A stretch of DNA of 64,000 nt from Verrucomicrobiaceae bacterium (GCA_027491155.1 JAIXWR010000038.1:124001-188000); one strand, 5' to 3'; positions 18,426 through 28,120 are shown, counted from the first letter of the stretch. The notes: generated by a model not told the origin, from the sequence alone. Translations and numbers: made by a program.

Positions 18426-19262
18426 ATGCAATACACCCTCCTGCTCACCCTCACCCTTGCGGCCTGCTTCGCGTTGCAGTCGCTTGCCCTGCGGACCAGC
18501 GGCGGGAAAACGACCAAAAGCGAATCGAACTTTTTTTCATCGGTGGCGCGGATCCAGACAGGGCAGCGGGGGCAAGCTGAAACCCTGCTTCTCGGTTCTT
18601 CCATCACGGGTAGGCTGCCGGACCGCTCGGCGGGCTTCGCCGGGGTTGCCAACCTCGGGATCGATGGAGGCAGCGCGGCGGACACCCTGCGGGCCCTCGA
18701 CCGCGGCCTGATCGAACTCCCGCCCCGGGTGATCGTGGAGGGTAACACCTTGCACCGAGCCGCAGGGCAGGAACCGGGAGAAGTGGCTCGGGCCATGGAG
18801 TCCGGCTGGTTTGCGGTGGGACGCGAGATTCCGAACCTCGGTGCGACCGCCCGGCCGTCGGCATTCCTTTACTCTTGGCTGATGGAGCGGAAGCACGGCG
18901 GACCCGGGAGCGGAGACACGGCGGCGCTTCCCACGGGAAGCGTTCCTCGGATTCCAGCGAAAAACGAGGCACCGCCGCTGGAAGGTGCGGATGAAGAGCT
19001 GGCGGAGGAACTTGCAGCAATCCTGCGACGGCTGGAGTCGAAGGGGTGCCGGGTGACCATGGTTCTGCTCCCGCCGGGCGCGGACGCCGATTCGCCCAAG
19101 CGCCGGATTCCCCTGGCCATTGCATGCCGTGCCGGGGTGAGATGGTGGGACTTGACCGAGGGTCTGCCGGCCGGAACAGTCGAGTTCACGGACGGGGTGC
19201 ACATGTCCCCCGAAAGTGCATCTGCCACCCTGACAAGCCTGCTCGCCCAGTGCGCCCGATGA
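18426..19262 (+). CDS. SGNH-hydrolase-like partner of MBOAT acyltransferase
   Basis: A 278-residue protein with an N-terminal membrane/signal segment (TLLLTLTLAACFALQSLAL). The SGNH block I appears as LLLGSSITGRLPD near residue 59, giving a candidate nucleophile Ser. NLGIDGGSAADTLRALDRG is block II, and FTDGVHMS near residue 258 supplies the Asp-x-x-His pair. Gene pairs of this kind transfer the acetyl group delivered by MBOAT to polysaccharide in the periplasm, as AlgJ/AlgX do for alginate. The ATG was chosen over an in-frame TTG because it begins the hydrophobic segment. Confidence 0.78.
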   Translation: MQYTLLLTLTLAACFALQSLALRTSGGKTTKSESNFFSSVARIQTGQRGQAETLLLGSSITGRLPDRSAGFAGVANLGIDGGSAADTLRALDRGLIELPPRVIVEGNTLHRAAGQEPGEVARAMESGWFAVGREIPNLGATARPSAFLYSWLMERKHGGPGSGDTAALPTGSVPRIPAKNEAPPLEGADEELAEELAAILRRLESKGCRVTMVLLPPGADADSPKRRIPLAIACRAGVRWWDLTEGLPAGTVEFTDGVHMSPESASATLTSLLAQCAR

Positions 19263-19311
19263 AGTGACGGCATTCCCCTCCTCAAGTCCGGCGAGGTCCG
19301 GCGATCCCGCG

Positions 19312-20520
19312 ATGATTTCGATTCTCCAGGTGTTCAACCAGTATCTCGAGTCCGGGGGCGAGGAGGTCTGGGTGAACGAAATCTCGGGTTTCTCGGGGAA
19401 CGGGTTCCTGGTGAACGATCTCCGCTTCCTGAGCAGCGACTGGAAGCGGAAGGACGCGCCGACCCGTTTGATTCAGGCGAGGAAAGTCTGGGACAATCCC
19501 GAGTCCCGGGCGAAGTTGAGGGAGGCGGTCGGCCTGTGTCGGCCGGACGTGTTGCTTTTCCACAACCTGATCCCGGTCGGTTCGCTGGGCCTCTACGATG
19601 AAGCGGCGAGGCTGGGCTTGCCGGTGGTGCAATACATTCACAACTTCCGGCCCTTCAGCCCGTCCGGGACGATGTGGGTCCGGGGAAGGATCCACGAGGG
19701 TGGATTGCATGGCAATCCCTGGCCCGAGGTTTTCGGCCGCGCCTGGGAGAGTTCATTCCTCAAGACCCTGCTGGTCGCGACCTACCAGTCGCGGCTGCTG
19801 CGCGAGGGGAGCCTCGCCTCGGTCCGGCGCTGGATCGCGGTGTCCGAGTTCATGCGGGAGAAGTTCATCGAAGCGGGTGTTCCCGCGGACCGGGTGGTGA
19901 CGCTCCGCCATTGTTGGAAATCGCGCGGTGAACCGGTGCCCGAACCGGAATCCGGACACTACCTTTTCCTCGGCCGCCTCGTGCCGGAGAAGGGGATCGC
20001 AACGATGCTCGACGCGTGGCGCCTGCTGGAAAAGCGGCTGGGGGATGCCTGCCCGCGGCTGGTGATCGCCGGATCCGGTCCCGAGGAGGCCAGGGTGCAG
20101 CAGGCGGCGACCCGCATGAAGAATGTGGTGCCGGTCGGTTTCGTGGCGGGAGAGCCGAAGGAGCGGCTCCTGCGCGGCTGCAAGGCTCTGGTCGCGCCGT
20201 CGATCTGGTGGGAGCCGCTGGGATTGATCGTTTATGAATCCTATGACCACGGGAGACCGGTCCTCGCGGCGCGCTCGGGCGGGCTAACCGAAACCGTCAC
20301 CCCGGGAGTCACCGGATTCCTGCACGCGCCCGGCGATGCGGAGGCCCTGGCCGCGGATGTGGAGCGGATGGAATCGCTCGGGCACCACGGGCGGGCGGTG
20401 ATGGGTGCGGCGGGCCGCGAATGGCTGGCCGCGAATGCTTGTCCGAAGCAGTGGTTGGAAAGCTTCACCGCCATCCTGCAAGCCGCGGCCGGAGACCAGC
20501 GCAACCAGGTCTTTTCATGA
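19312..20520 (+). CDS. Glycosyltransferase family 4
   Basis: A 402-residue GT-B enzyme. It starts ISILQVFNQYLESGGEEVWV and has FHNLIPVGSLGLYDEA then QYIHNFRPF in the acceptor domain. The donor domain begins YLFLGRLVPEKGIATMLDAW near residue 217. APSIWWEPLGLIVYESYDHG near residue 294 carries the E-x7-E motif. The in-frame GTG 16 codons upstream lies almost at the previous gene's stop; the ATG fits the fold start. The stop overlaps the next gene by ATGA. Confidence 0.86.
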   Translation: MISILQVFNQYLESGGEEVWVNEISGFSGNGFLVNDLRFLSSDWKRKDAPTRLIQARKVWDNPESRAKLREAVGLCRPDVLLFHNLIPVGSLGLYDEAARLGLPVVQYIHNFRPFSPSGTMWVRGRIHEGGLHGNPWPEVFGRAWESSFLKTLLVATYQSRLLREGSLASVRRWIAVSEFMREKFIEAGVPADRVVTLRHCWKSRGEPVPEPESGHYLFLGRLVPEKGIATMLDAWRLLEKRLGDACPRLVIAGSGPEEARVQQAATRMKNVVPVGFVAGEPKERLLRGCKALVAPSIWWEPLGLIVYESYDHGRPVLAARSGGLTETVTPGVTGFLHAPGDAEALAADVERMESLGHHGRAVMGAAGREWLAANACPKQWLESFTAILQAAAGDQRNQVFS

Positions 20521-21101
20521 AGAAGATCCCTTCCAGGTTCATTCGCTTTCTGAAATCGGTTCGCGATTGGTATCTCGTGCACGTGGTCTGGCGGAGATAT
20601 GAAATCGGCCGCGGTTTTCATGCCGGCCGCAACGTCGTGCTGTGGGCCCCCACCACCCTGAAGATCGGCGAGAACTGCTACATCGGCCGGCACAGCCAGA
20701 TCGAGTGCGATGCCGAGATCGGGCACAACGTCATCATGGCCAACCAGGTCGCCTTCGTGGGCCGCTACGACCATTGTTTCCAGCACGTTGGAACACCGAC
20801 ACGGCTGGCCAGCCAGATCCGCGATCCCGACTACGACTGGAAGGGTGCCGGCACGAAGGTGGTGGTCGGCGACGATGTTTGGATTGGCTACGGGGCGATC
20901 ATCCTGAGCGGTGTGACCCTAGGCGAAGGCTGCGTGGTCGCCTCCGGGGCGGTGGTGACCCGCGATGTCGAGGCCTACACGGTCGTGGGCGGCAACCCGG
21001 CCCGCCCGATTTGCCAGCGCTTTGGGGATCCCGCCGATTTGGAGCTGCACCGGTTGGCCATCGCTGCGAGGAGAAAGCTCGCGACGGCACGCAGCCACTG
21101 A
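20517..21101 (+). CDS. Hexapeptide-repeat acetyltransferase (CatB-like)
   Basis: A 194-residue left-handed beta-helix protein. Repeats include LKIGENCYIGRHSQIECDAE followed by IGHNVIMANQVAFVGRYDH, where the final His is the likely general base. VVVGDDVWIGYGAIILSGVT is the xenobiotic/serine acetyltransferase signature. The longer frame upstream belongs to the previous gene, and the chosen ATG overlaps its stop. It probably acetylates a sugar nucleotide or a lipid-linked sugar. Confidence 0.87.
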   Translation: MKKIPSRFIRFLKSVRDWYLVHVVWRRYEIGRGFHAGRNVVLWAPTTLKIGENCYIGRHSQIECDAEIGHNVIMANQVAFVGRYDHCFQHVGTPTRLASQIRDPDYDWKGAGTKVVVGDDVWIGYGAIILSGVTLGEGCVVASGAVVTRDVEAYTVVGGNPARPICQRFGDPADLELHRLAIAARRKLATARSH

Positions 21102-21153
21102 GATCCACCGGGCCTCCGGGACATTCCGGCGAGTTCAAGATGCCGATGATGCA

Positions 21154-22407
21154 ATGCGACTGAACCTCCTCATCTCCGCTTACTACTGTTCTCCCTACCG
21201 GGGTGGTGAGTCCGCGGTCGGATGGAAGGTGGCCACGGGGCTGGCGCGGCATCACGACGTCACCGTGATCTGCGGGGATTTGTCCGCGGACGCCCCGTCG
21301 GCCGCGGATCTCGATCGCTGGGAGCGCGAGGAGGGAATGCCCGAGGGCATGACGGTTCATCACGTCCAGGCAGAAGGCATGACGCGCAGGATCCACGACC
21401 TTCATGCGCTGCCGGGGCTATGGTTCCTTTTCTACGAGGCCTACCGACGCTGGCAGCTGCAGGTGCTTGAGCTGGCGTCGGGTCTTCACCGGGCGAAACC
21501 TTTCGACGCCGTGCATCATGTCAACGTGATCGGCTTCCGCGAGCCGGGTTACCTGTGGCGACTGGGCGTGCCCTTCTTCTGGGGGCCGGTCACCGGGGCG
21601 CCGATGGTTCCGGCGGCTTTCCTCGGTGATTTCAGCGCCAGGGAGAAGTTCCGCTGGGGCAGCCGCAATCTTCTCAATGCCCTCCAGATCCGGATGGCCG
21701 GGAGGTCGGCGGCCGCCGCCCGTGTCGCTACCCGGGTGTGGGCCGTTTCAGGGGAAGACCGCGAGGTGTTCCGGCGCTGGGGGGTGGAGGCGGAACCGAT
21801 GCTCGAGACCGGCAGTTCCGGGCCCGCCGGGGGCGAGCCGCGGCGGCGGAAGCCGGGGGAGCCCCTGCGCTTGTGCTGGAGCGGGCTTTTCCAAGGGATC
21901 AAGGCGCTCCCCTTGTTGTTGAGGGCCATCGCGGAAATCGATCGCACCGACATCGTGCTCGACGTTCTGGGCGACGGCGTGGAGGCCGGACGGTGGAAGG
22001 AACTGTCCGCTTCCCTCGGTCTGGAGGGCCGGGTGGTCTGGCACGGGATGCTGCCCCGGGATCAAGCGCTGCGGAAGATGGCTGCGGCCCACGCGCTGGT
22101 GCACACCTCGGTCAAGGAAGGCACCCCGCATGTGGTGCTGGAGGCGCTGTCGATGGGGCTGCCGGTGATCTGTCACGACGCCTGCGGGATGGGCACGGCG
22201 GTCACCGGGGATTGCGGGATCAAGGTGCCCTTGCGGGATCCTGCGACCAGCGAAGAGGGATTCCGTCGTGCGCTCGTACGCTTGCTGGTGGAGACGGACT
22301 TGCTGGAGAAGCTCTCCCGCGAAGCGCTGGCGAGGGCGGATGAACTGACTTGGGAAGCGAAGATAACCCGGTACGAACAATCCTACCGCGAGGTGACGGG
22401 CCGTTGA
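21154..22407 (+). CDS. Glycosyltransferase family 4
   Basis: A 417-residue GT-B enzyme. It begins MRLNLLISAYYCSPYRGGE followed by SAVGWKVATGLARHHDV, a known N-terminal pattern of exopolysaccharide glycosyltransferases. FFWGPVTGAPMVP lies near residue 144. The donor domain begins LRLCWSGLFQGIKALPLL near residue 239. HTSVKEGTPHVVLEALSMGL near residue 317 is the E-x7-E region. The earlier in-frame start overlaps the acetyltransferase gene and was rejected. Confidence 0.86.
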   Translation: MRLNLLISAYYCSPYRGGESAVGWKVATGLARHHDVTVICGDLSADAPSAADLDRWEREEGMPEGMTVHHVQAEGMTRRIHDLHALPGLWFLFYEAYRRWQLQVLELASGLHRAKPFDAVHHVNVIGFREPGYLWRLGVPFFWGPVTGAPMVPAAFLGDFSAREKFRWGSRNLLNALQIRMAGRSAAAARVATRVWAVSGEDREVFRRWGVEAEPMLETGSSGPAGGEPRRRKPGEPLRLCWSGLFQGIKALPLLLRAIAEIDRTDIVLDVLGDGVEAGRWKELSASLGLEGRVVWHGMLPRDQALRKMAAAHALVHTSVKEGTPHVVLEALSMGLPVICHDACGMGTAVTGDCGIKVPLRDPATSEEGFRRALVRLLVETDLLEKLSREALARADELTWEAKITRYEQSYREVTGR

Positions 22408-22473
22408 TGCACCCGCCACCCGGTCCTCGCTTCTCCCCGTGCCCGTATCCGAGTTTTAACCGCAATCCGAATC

Positions 22474-23241
22474 ATGAAGTGGAGCCGGATCCTTGACCAA
22501 CTGCTGCCCCCTCTTGTCACCAGGGTGCTCACCCGCGGCGAGCGCCGGAGGCAGGAGATCGAATGCTTCCGCACGCTCTACCGGCAGTTCGTCCGCGACG
22601 GGGACCTGTGCTTCGACATCGGGGCCAACCTCGGCAACCGGCTGCGCTGTTTCCGGGCCATGGGGTGCCGGGTGGTGGCGGTGGAACCGCAATCATTCTG
22701 CTTGCGCCGCTTGCGCAAGGATTTCGGGCGCGACCGGGCGGTGATCCTCGTGCCCAAGGCCGCGGGCGCCGCGGCCGGAACGGCGACACTGCGGACGTCC
22801 CCGGTGCACGTGCTTTCGACCCTGTCGGATACTTTCGTCGACACGACCCGTGCGTCGGGCCGCTTTGCGGCGGTCGAGTGGAGCGGTGAGGAGACGGTCG
22901 AATTGACGACGCTTGACGCCTTGATCGCGGAACACGGTTTGCCGCGCTTTGTGAAGATCGACGTGGAGGGCTTCGAGTCGAAGGTGCTGGCAGGGCTTTC
23001 GCAGCCGGTGCCGGCGCTTTCGTTCGAGTGGACCCCGGAGATTCCGGGGAACGCGCTGGGCTGCCTTGAAAAGCTGGAGGCCTTGGGCGATTACGAATTC
23101 AATTATTCCTGGGGGGAATCGATGCGGTTGGCACGCCCGGACTGGCTGGATGCGGCCGCGATGAGAAGGGTGGTGGAGGAGTTTGCCGGGGAGAACCAGA
23201 TGTTCGGTGACATCTATGCGAGGCTGCGGCAGCATGCCTGA
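22474..23241 (+). CDS. FkbM family methyltransferase
   Basis: A 255-residue protein. DLCFDIGANLGNRLRCFRA near residue 44 is motif I with the D-I-G-A-N signature of the family. RFVKIDVEGFESKVLAGL near residue 158 is the second family motif. FkbM enzymes O-methylate sugars or macrolides. It overlaps the following glycosyltransferase start by eight bases if that gene begins at 23234. This is the second FkbM-like gene of the locus. Confidence 0.9.
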   Translation: MKWSRILDQLLPPLVTRVLTRGERRRQEIECFRTLYRQFVRDGDLCFDIGANLGNRLRCFRAMGCRVVAVEPQSFCLRRLRKDFGRDRAVILVPKAAGAAAGTATLRTSPVHVLSTLSDTFVDTTRASGRFAAVEWSGEETVELTTLDALIAEHGLPRFVKIDVEGFESKVLAGLSQPVPALSFEWTPEIPGNALGCLEKLEALGDYEFNYSWGESMRLARPDWLDAAAMRRVVEEFAGENQMFGDIYARLRQHA

Positions 23242-24433
23242 GCGCGCACATGGAATGGAGAACCAAGGCATGGTGACAGGCCCCAGGGTGCTCATCGCCG
23301 CGATGCTGAAGTGGTATCTCCACCACACGGCCAAGGCGTTCGAGGCGCGCGGTGCTTTGGGCGGGTACTGGGTGAGCAATGCGAATACCACGGGAGTCGA
23401 ACCCTACCGCCGGATCTGGCCGTATCATCTCCTGAAAAAGCCGTTCTATCACCTGCCTTTCGTCCAGCTCGAGGAATGGACCCGCTGGTGGTTGCTTCCC
23501 GTCTATGACGCGTGGGTGGAGCGGCAGGAGATTCCGGAGGATTGCAACGCGGTGATGGCGCCGATGGGATCCTGCGAACCCTTGTTCCGCTTGGCGGACT
23601 TGTCGGGTCGGCGGGTGCTGAAAGTCTTCGACGCACCGAACAGCCATCCCGCGGACTGCGCCCGGACCTGGCAGGAAGAATGCGATCGCTTCATGCCGGG
23701 CTACCGCATTCCGTGGCCCGCCCGGGCGGTGCGGAGGATGGCGCGCGAGATCGAATCCGCGGATCTGGTGATCTGTCCGAGCGACTTCGTCAGGGAGTCG
23801 ATGGTCTCGCGGGGAGTGCCGGCGGAGAAATGCCATGTCCGCCATTTCGGGGTCGACACCTCGATCTTCCGGCCGCGGCCCGGGGTTCCGGAACGGCCGG
23901 TGTTTGTCTGCGTGGGCAGCATCTGCCTGCGGAAGGGACACCAGTACTTGTTCCGTGCCTTTGCGAAACTCCGGGAGAGTCATCCGGAGGCGCGGTTGGT
24001 TTGCATCGGCGGCGTGCGGCCTGATTTCGCGGTGGAGTGGCCCGCATGGAGGGGAATGATCGAGCACCATCCCCAGCTTTCCCAGTCCGCGCTGGCGGAG
24101 ATCCTGCGGGAGGCGAGCGCCTTCGTGCTGGCTTCCGTGGAAGAAGGGTTCGCGCGAGTCCTCTCGGAGGCGATGGCGGCAGGCTTGCCCTTGATCGCGA
24201 CCCACGAAAGCGGGGCAACCACAGTGATCACCGACGGATTGCAGGGCATGGTGGTGCCGGTGCGCAGCGTGGAGGCGCTGTATGTGGCGATGAAGCGCCT
24301 CGCGGAAGACCGCGCGATGAACCGCCGGATGGGCGAGGCGGCACTCGTGGCCGGAGCCGTGAAGAACAGCTGGCAGGACTACGGCGACAATCTGCTCGGG
24401 CGGATTTCGCGGGAACTTGAAGCGAATGCGTGA
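23234..24433 (+). CDS. Glycosyltransferase family 4
   Basis: A GT-B enzyme of up to 399 residues. The acceptor half contains KVFDAPNSHPADCARTW. This resembles AFVDAGNSHPADFWEVI in the gene at 300-1448, so the two are probably paralogous. The donor domain begins FVCVGSICLRKGHQYLFRA near residue 224, also like that gene. SVEEGFARVLSEAMAAGLPL holds E-x7-E. Starts at 23234, 23255 and 23270 are all possible; the last has a GGAG about 10 bases upstream. Confidence 0.84.
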   Translation: MPERAHGMENQGMVTGPRVLIAAMLKWYLHHTAKAFEARGALGGYWVSNANTTGVEPYRRIWPYHLLKKPFYHLPFVQLEEWTRWWLLPVYDAWVERQEIPEDCNAVMAPMGSCEPLFRLADLSGRRVLKVFDAPNSHPADCARTWQEECDRFMPGYRIPWPARAVRRMAREIESADLVICPSDFVRESMVSRGVPAEKCHVRHFGVDTSIFRPRPGVPERPVFVCVGSICLRKGHQYLFRAFAKLRESHPEARLVCIGGVRPDFAVEWPAWRGMIEHHPQLSQSALAEILREASAFVLASVEEGFARVLSEAMAAGLPLIATHESGATTVITDGLQGMVVPVRSVEALYVAMKRLAEDRAMNRRMGEAALVAGAVKNSWQDYGDNLLGRISRELEANA

Positions 24434-25184
24434 GGCTCCGGACGAGGAGTCCAGGATGACGTCGGGCACCATGAAACATCTCCCGAAACAAATCGACGAA
24501 GCGGGAAACCGGCATCATTTCCATGAGAACCACTGGAAGCGGGTGGGGCTGGATTTGCTGGCCGCGAAGGCCGGGGAATTGAGCGGATGGAGCCTGCTCG
24601 ACTACGGTTCCGGCCGTGGGGAAACCCTGCGGCTGGCCCGTGAGCGGGGGATGGAAGCGCTCGGCACCGATCTGGATCCGGAATGCGTGGCGATCAGCGG
24701 GAAGCACGGCGAGGCGGTGCGGCTCGAGAGCCCCCGGGACCCGGTCGCCCAGTTCGGCGCGAAGAGTTTCGACGTGGTGACCTGTTTTCACGTGCTGGAG
24801 CATGTCGACCGGCCGATGGAAGTGCTGGCAGGCTTGGGGAAGATCGCGCGGCGATACGTCGTGCTGGCGGTGCCGAACCTGCGGGTGCTGCCGCGGCCGC
24901 GCTTCCTGCGGCGGGAGCCACTGTCGGTGAACGAAGGTCATCTCCAGGGGTGGGACCATGCGCACCTGAGAAACCTGGCCGAGCGCCATTGCGGCCTGGA
25001 GCTGGTCGCGTGGGGGCACGACCACTGCCGGATCCCGATCCTGGGCGAAGGGGTGTCCAGGGTGTTCGGCGAGCGGGCGCTAATCCGGCTGGAGACCGGC
25101 CTCTTCGTCCGGCTGTTTCCTTTCCACTCCGCTTCCTTGATCGCGCTCCTCAAGCCGCGGGAAGACCATCCGACATCGCCATGA
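24426..25184 (+). CDS. Class I SAM-dependent methyltransferase
   Basis: A methyltransferase of about 252 residues. SLLDYGSGRGETLRLARERG near residue 56 is motif I, and DVVTCFHVLEHVDRPMEVLA near residue 113 is the Methyltransf_11 acidic loop. VVLAVPNLRVLPRPRFLRR follows. The N-terminus is uncertain: an ATG at 24426 overlaps the preceding stop, while ATGs at 24456 and 24471 would remove 10 or 15 residues. The end overlaps the fucosyltransferase start by four bases. Confidence 0.85.
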   Translation: MREAPDEESRMTSGTMKHLPKQIDEAGNRHHFHENHWKRVGLDLLAAKAGELSGWSLLDYGSGRGETLRLARERGMEALGTDLDPECVAISGKHGEAVRLESPRDPVAQFGAKSFDVVTCFHVLEHVDRPMEVLAGLGKIARRYVVLAVPNLRVLPRPRFLRREPLSVNEGHLQGWDHAHLRNLAERHCGLELVAWGHDHCRIPILGEGVSRVFGERALIRLETGLFVRLFPFHSASLIALLKPREDHPTSP

Positions 25185-26098
25185 TCCGTGTCGTCCTGTT
25201 AGGCCGCACCGGCAACAACCTGTTCCAATATGCCATCGGCCGCGCGCTGGCGGTGCGCCACGGGGTGCCGTTGACATTGGACGGAAGCGGGTTCAACCGG
25301 CGGAGCTGGTCTTCGGTGTCCTGTCTCGGCCGACTGCCGCTGAATGCGCGGATCGCGCGGCCGTTTTCGGCGGGTTCGCGGTTGTTGAAGAAGCTGACCG
25401 GCCGGCATCACTGGGAGTTTCTGGGCTTGCCGGTGCTGCGGGAGGTGCCGGGCGACCAGCGCTTCGACGAGCGGTTCCTGCAGGCGCCGGAGGATTGCGT
25501 GTTGACGGGATATTTCCAGACACCGCGGTATTTCGCCGGCATCGAAGCCCTGCTGCGGGAGGAATTGCGGATGGACCGGTTGCCGTGGGCGGAGGAAACC
25601 CGGCGGGTGGTCGAACGGCTGGAGCAGGAAGGGGGCGTGGCGGTCCATGTGCGGCGGACGGATTACATCGGCAACGCCGACGTCGAGGTGTGCGGGATCG
25701 ACTACTACCGCACTACGATGGACCGCTTGCGGGGGCGGCGGGAGGGCTTGCGGTTCTTTCTGTTTTCGGATGACCCGGCGTGGTGCCACCGGCATCTTGC
25801 GGGAAGCGATGCGGAAGTTTGCGCGCTGGAGGCCGCGCGCGGGAATGCCTTGCACGATCTCCACCTCATGAGCCGGCCACGGCATCAAATCATCGCCAAC
25901 AGCAGCTATTCGTGGTGGGCGGCATGGTTGGGCAAGAAGCCCGGACAGGAGGTGTTGATGCCTTCGGTGTGGTATCGCAGCGGTATCGTGGCGCCGGTGG
26001 AGGAGAAATGCTGCGAATGGTGGGAAACGGTGGAAGTGGAACCCGCAGACTTGAGCCCGGAGGATGGGACATCACGGGACTCTCGGCTAATCCAATGA
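25181..26098 (+). CDS. Alpha-1,2-fucosyltransferase (GT11-like)
   Basis: A 305-residue protein. It begins VVLLGRTGNNLFQYAIGRAL, the G-x-x-GNxxFQY signature of GT11. VLTGYFQTPRYFAGIEALL near residue 107 and VAVHVRRTDYIGNADV near residue 154 form the GDP-fucose binding H-x-R-x-x-D-Y motif. IIANSSYSWWAAWLGKKPGQ near residue 237 is the third conserved block. It would transfer fucose from GDP-fucose in the cytoplasm. The long open frame upstream belongs to the methyltransferase; the ATG overlapping its stop is the true start. Confidence 0.93.
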   Translation: MIRVVLLGRTGNNLFQYAIGRALAVRHGVPLTLDGSGFNRRSWSSVSCLGRLPLNARIARPFSAGSRLLKKLTGRHHWEFLGLPVLREVPGDQRFDERFLQAPEDCVLTGYFQTPRYFAGIEALLREELRMDRLPWAEETRRVVERLEQEGGVAVHVRRTDYIGNADVEVCGIDYYRTTMDRLRGRREGLRFFLFSDDPAWCHRHLAGSDAEVCALEAARGNALHDLHLMSRPRHQIIANSSYSWWAAWLGKKPGQEVLMPSVWYRSGIVAPVEEKCCEWWETVEVEPADLSPEDGTSRDSRLIQ

Positions 26099-27222
26099 AG
26101 CCAAACGCTGGGAAACTGGGCCGCAGGTGGAAGCAGCGGCTGGCAGAGCGGCTTGGCTTTCCCTGGGTCCGGCGCTGGCGCTCCTGGCGCGGGCCGGGCC
26201 CGGAAGCGGGCGGGGTGCCTCGGGGGATTTTCCACGAGAGGCGGGAGATCGAGGCGGGACGGGTGGAAGGGGCCATCGTGGCGGATGGACAGGAGCTGCC
26301 GGAGCTACCGGCGGATTCGGAGATCCTGAACTGTGGATTGGGACAGGCGGCCTTCGCGGATTGGCCGGTCATTTGGTCGAAGAGAGAGTCGCTGCGCTTG
26401 CTGGGGGAGTCGCTGGTGCCGGTCGATCCCGCCGGTCGAGCTTGTTTCGAGGCGATGTATGGTCCGCAGGCCTCCGGCGACCCGGTCTGGCGGCCCGGCG
26501 GGTTCGGGCCGGCGCGGGATTTGGCTGGAAACTGGACCTCGCTGGTATCGCGATGGACGCTGGGATCGAACTATTACCACTGGTTGACCGACGCCTTGAC
26601 ACGGCTTTCGCATCTTTCGTTCTTTCCCGCGGACACCGGGATCCTGGTGCCGGCCGGCCTGCCGGGTTTCGCCCGGGACAGCTTGAAGTTGCTCGGCTTG
26701 TGGGAACGGGCATGCGAGGTGGAAGACCGGCATTTGGTTGTCGGGACCCACTGGTTTTCCGGACCCGGGGCGCCCAGCGGCTGCGTGAATCCCCTGGGAA
26801 CCCGCTGGCTGCGTCAGGCCTTCGGACCGGAACCTGCGGTTGGAAGCGGACATCGCCGGATTTTCGTGTCCCGCCGCGGGACGACGCGGGATTTGATCAA
26901 TTTGCCGGAGGTGGAGAGGGAGCTTTCGGCGGATGGGTGGGAGGTCCTCGATCCCGGGACCTTGTCGTTCCGGGAGCAGGTCGAGACATTCCGCGAGGCG
27001 CGGGTGATTGCCGGAGTCCATGGGGCCGGGATGTCGAACCTGCTTTGGGCCCCGGCTGGTGTTCGGGTGATTGAGCTGATGCCAGACACCTTTCGCAACG
27101 GTTGCTACGAGGCGATCTCACGGGTGATCGGGCACCGGCACGAAGTGCGCTTGTGCCGGGCGGACGAGCGGGGGAACTTCCGCTTGGAGAAGCCGGACTT
27201 GGCCGGGATCCTGGAAAGCTGA
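26095..27222 (+). CDS. Glycosyltransferase family 61 (DUF563)
   Basis: A 375-residue protein. The central SNYYHWLTDALTRLSHL near residue 160, RIFVSRRGTTRDLINLPE near residue 256, and VIAGVHGAGMSNLLWAPAG near residue 303 are the conserved blocks of GT61. The HGAG stretch and VIELMPDTF sit at the donor site. Bacterial members are found in exopolysaccharide loci but are rarely characterised. It overlaps the fucosyltransferase stop by four bases. The N-terminal 50 residues are very basic. Confidence 0.88.
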   Translation: MKPNAGKLGRRWKQRLAERLGFPWVRRWRSWRGPGPEAGGVPRGIFHERREIEAGRVEGAIVADGQELPELPADSEILNCGLGQAAFADWPVIWSKRESLRLLGESLVPVDPAGRACFEAMYGPQASGDPVWRPGGFGPARDLAGNWTSLVSRWTLGSNYYHWLTDALTRLSHLSFFPADTGILVPAGLPGFARDSLKLLGLWERACEVEDRHLVVGTHWFSGPGAPSGCVNPLGTRWLRQAFGPEPAVGSGHRRIFVSRRGTTRDLINLPEVERELSADGWEVLDPGTLSFREQVETFREARVIAGVHGAGMSNLLWAPAGVRVIELMPDTFRNGCYEAISRVIGHRHEVRLCRADERGNFRLEKPDLAGILES

Positions 27223-27284
27223 AGAGAAAGGGTGGAGCGCGGCACGCAGGTGCCTAAACTCGATCGGCCACCTGCAACGAACCC

Positions 27285-28064
27285 ATGTTCACCATCATCA
27301 CGCCGAATCTGAACGGGGCGGAGTTCCTGCGCGATTGCCTTGAAAGCGTGGCCGGCCAGAAGGGGGTGGAATTCGAGCACTGGGTGATCGACGGAGGGTC
27401 GACCGACGGCAGCCCGGAGGTGGTGCGGGATTTCCCGGCGGTCAAGTGGCTGCAGGAGCCCGACGAGGGCATGGCGGATGCGATCAACAAGGGTTTCGAC
27501 CGGGCGGCGGGGGATTGGGTGATGTGGTTGAACGCGGACGACTGCCTGTTGCCCGGGGCGCTGGCGATGGTGGAGGCATTTGCGCGCCTCCATCCCGAAG
27601 CCGACGTGATCCACGGGGATTGCCGCTTTGTCCGGCAGGACCGGTCCTTGGTCCGCAGGAAGCGCGACCATCCGATGAACGAGTTGGTGCTCGCCTTCGC
27701 CGGTTGTTGGGTCCCGTCGACGGCCACTTTTTTTCATCGACGGGTGCTGACTGCCGGGCATCGGTTGGACCGGCGTTTCAAGAACAGCATGGACTGGGAA
27801 TTCTACCTCAGGCTGCTACGGATGGCGTTTGAGTTCCGATATCTGCCCGAGGCGCTGGCGGATTTCCGTTGGCACGCCGGTAACCTGACGCTGCTGCACG
27901 ACGCGCGGCGACGGGCGGAAGACCGGGAGTTGCAGCGAGCGCACCTGGCGGCGCGCCGATGGCCGGCATGGCTCGGATGGCGGCCGGTGCTCGCGGTGCT
28001 GCGTTGCATATTCAAAGCGAGACGGGTGATGTTGCGTTGGGAAGCCCACCGGCGCTTGGGTTGA
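27285..28064 (+). CDS. Glycosyltransferase family 2
   Basis: A 259-residue GT-A enzyme. FTIITPNLNGAEFLRDCLES starts the fold, WVIDGGSTDGSPEVV near residue 33 is the uridine-binding strand, and WLNADDCLLPGALAMVEAF near residue 82 holds the metal-binding acidic residues. SMDWEFYLRLLRM near residue 168 is the acceptor-binding region typical of WcaA-like enzymes. It is the last gene before a good terminator, so it closes this transcription unit. Confidence 0.9.
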   Translation: MFTIITPNLNGAEFLRDCLESVAGQKGVEFEHWVIDGGSTDGSPEVVRDFPAVKWLQEPDEGMADAINKGFDRAAGDWVMWLNADDCLLPGALAMVEAFARLHPEADVIHGDCRFVRQDRSLVRRKRDHPMNELVLAFAGCWVPSTATFFHRRVLTAGHRLDRRFKNSMDWEFYLRLLRMAFEFRYLPEALADFRWHAGNLTLLHDARRRAEDRELQRAHLAARRWPAWLGWRPVLAVLRCIFKARRVMLRWEAHRRLG

Positions 28065-28098
28065 CGAGGTGGTGCGGGGCCGCATGATGCGTCCGGCG

Positions 28099-28120
28099 CG
28101 GCGGGTCCCGCCGGTTTTTT
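28099..28120 (+). terminator. Rho-independent terminator after the glycosyltransferase run
   Basis: A stem of six pairs (CGGCGG with CCGCCG) closes a three-base loop and is followed by G then six T residues. It lies 34 bases after the GT2 stop and just before the prenyltransferase gene, separating the two units. Confidence 0.72.
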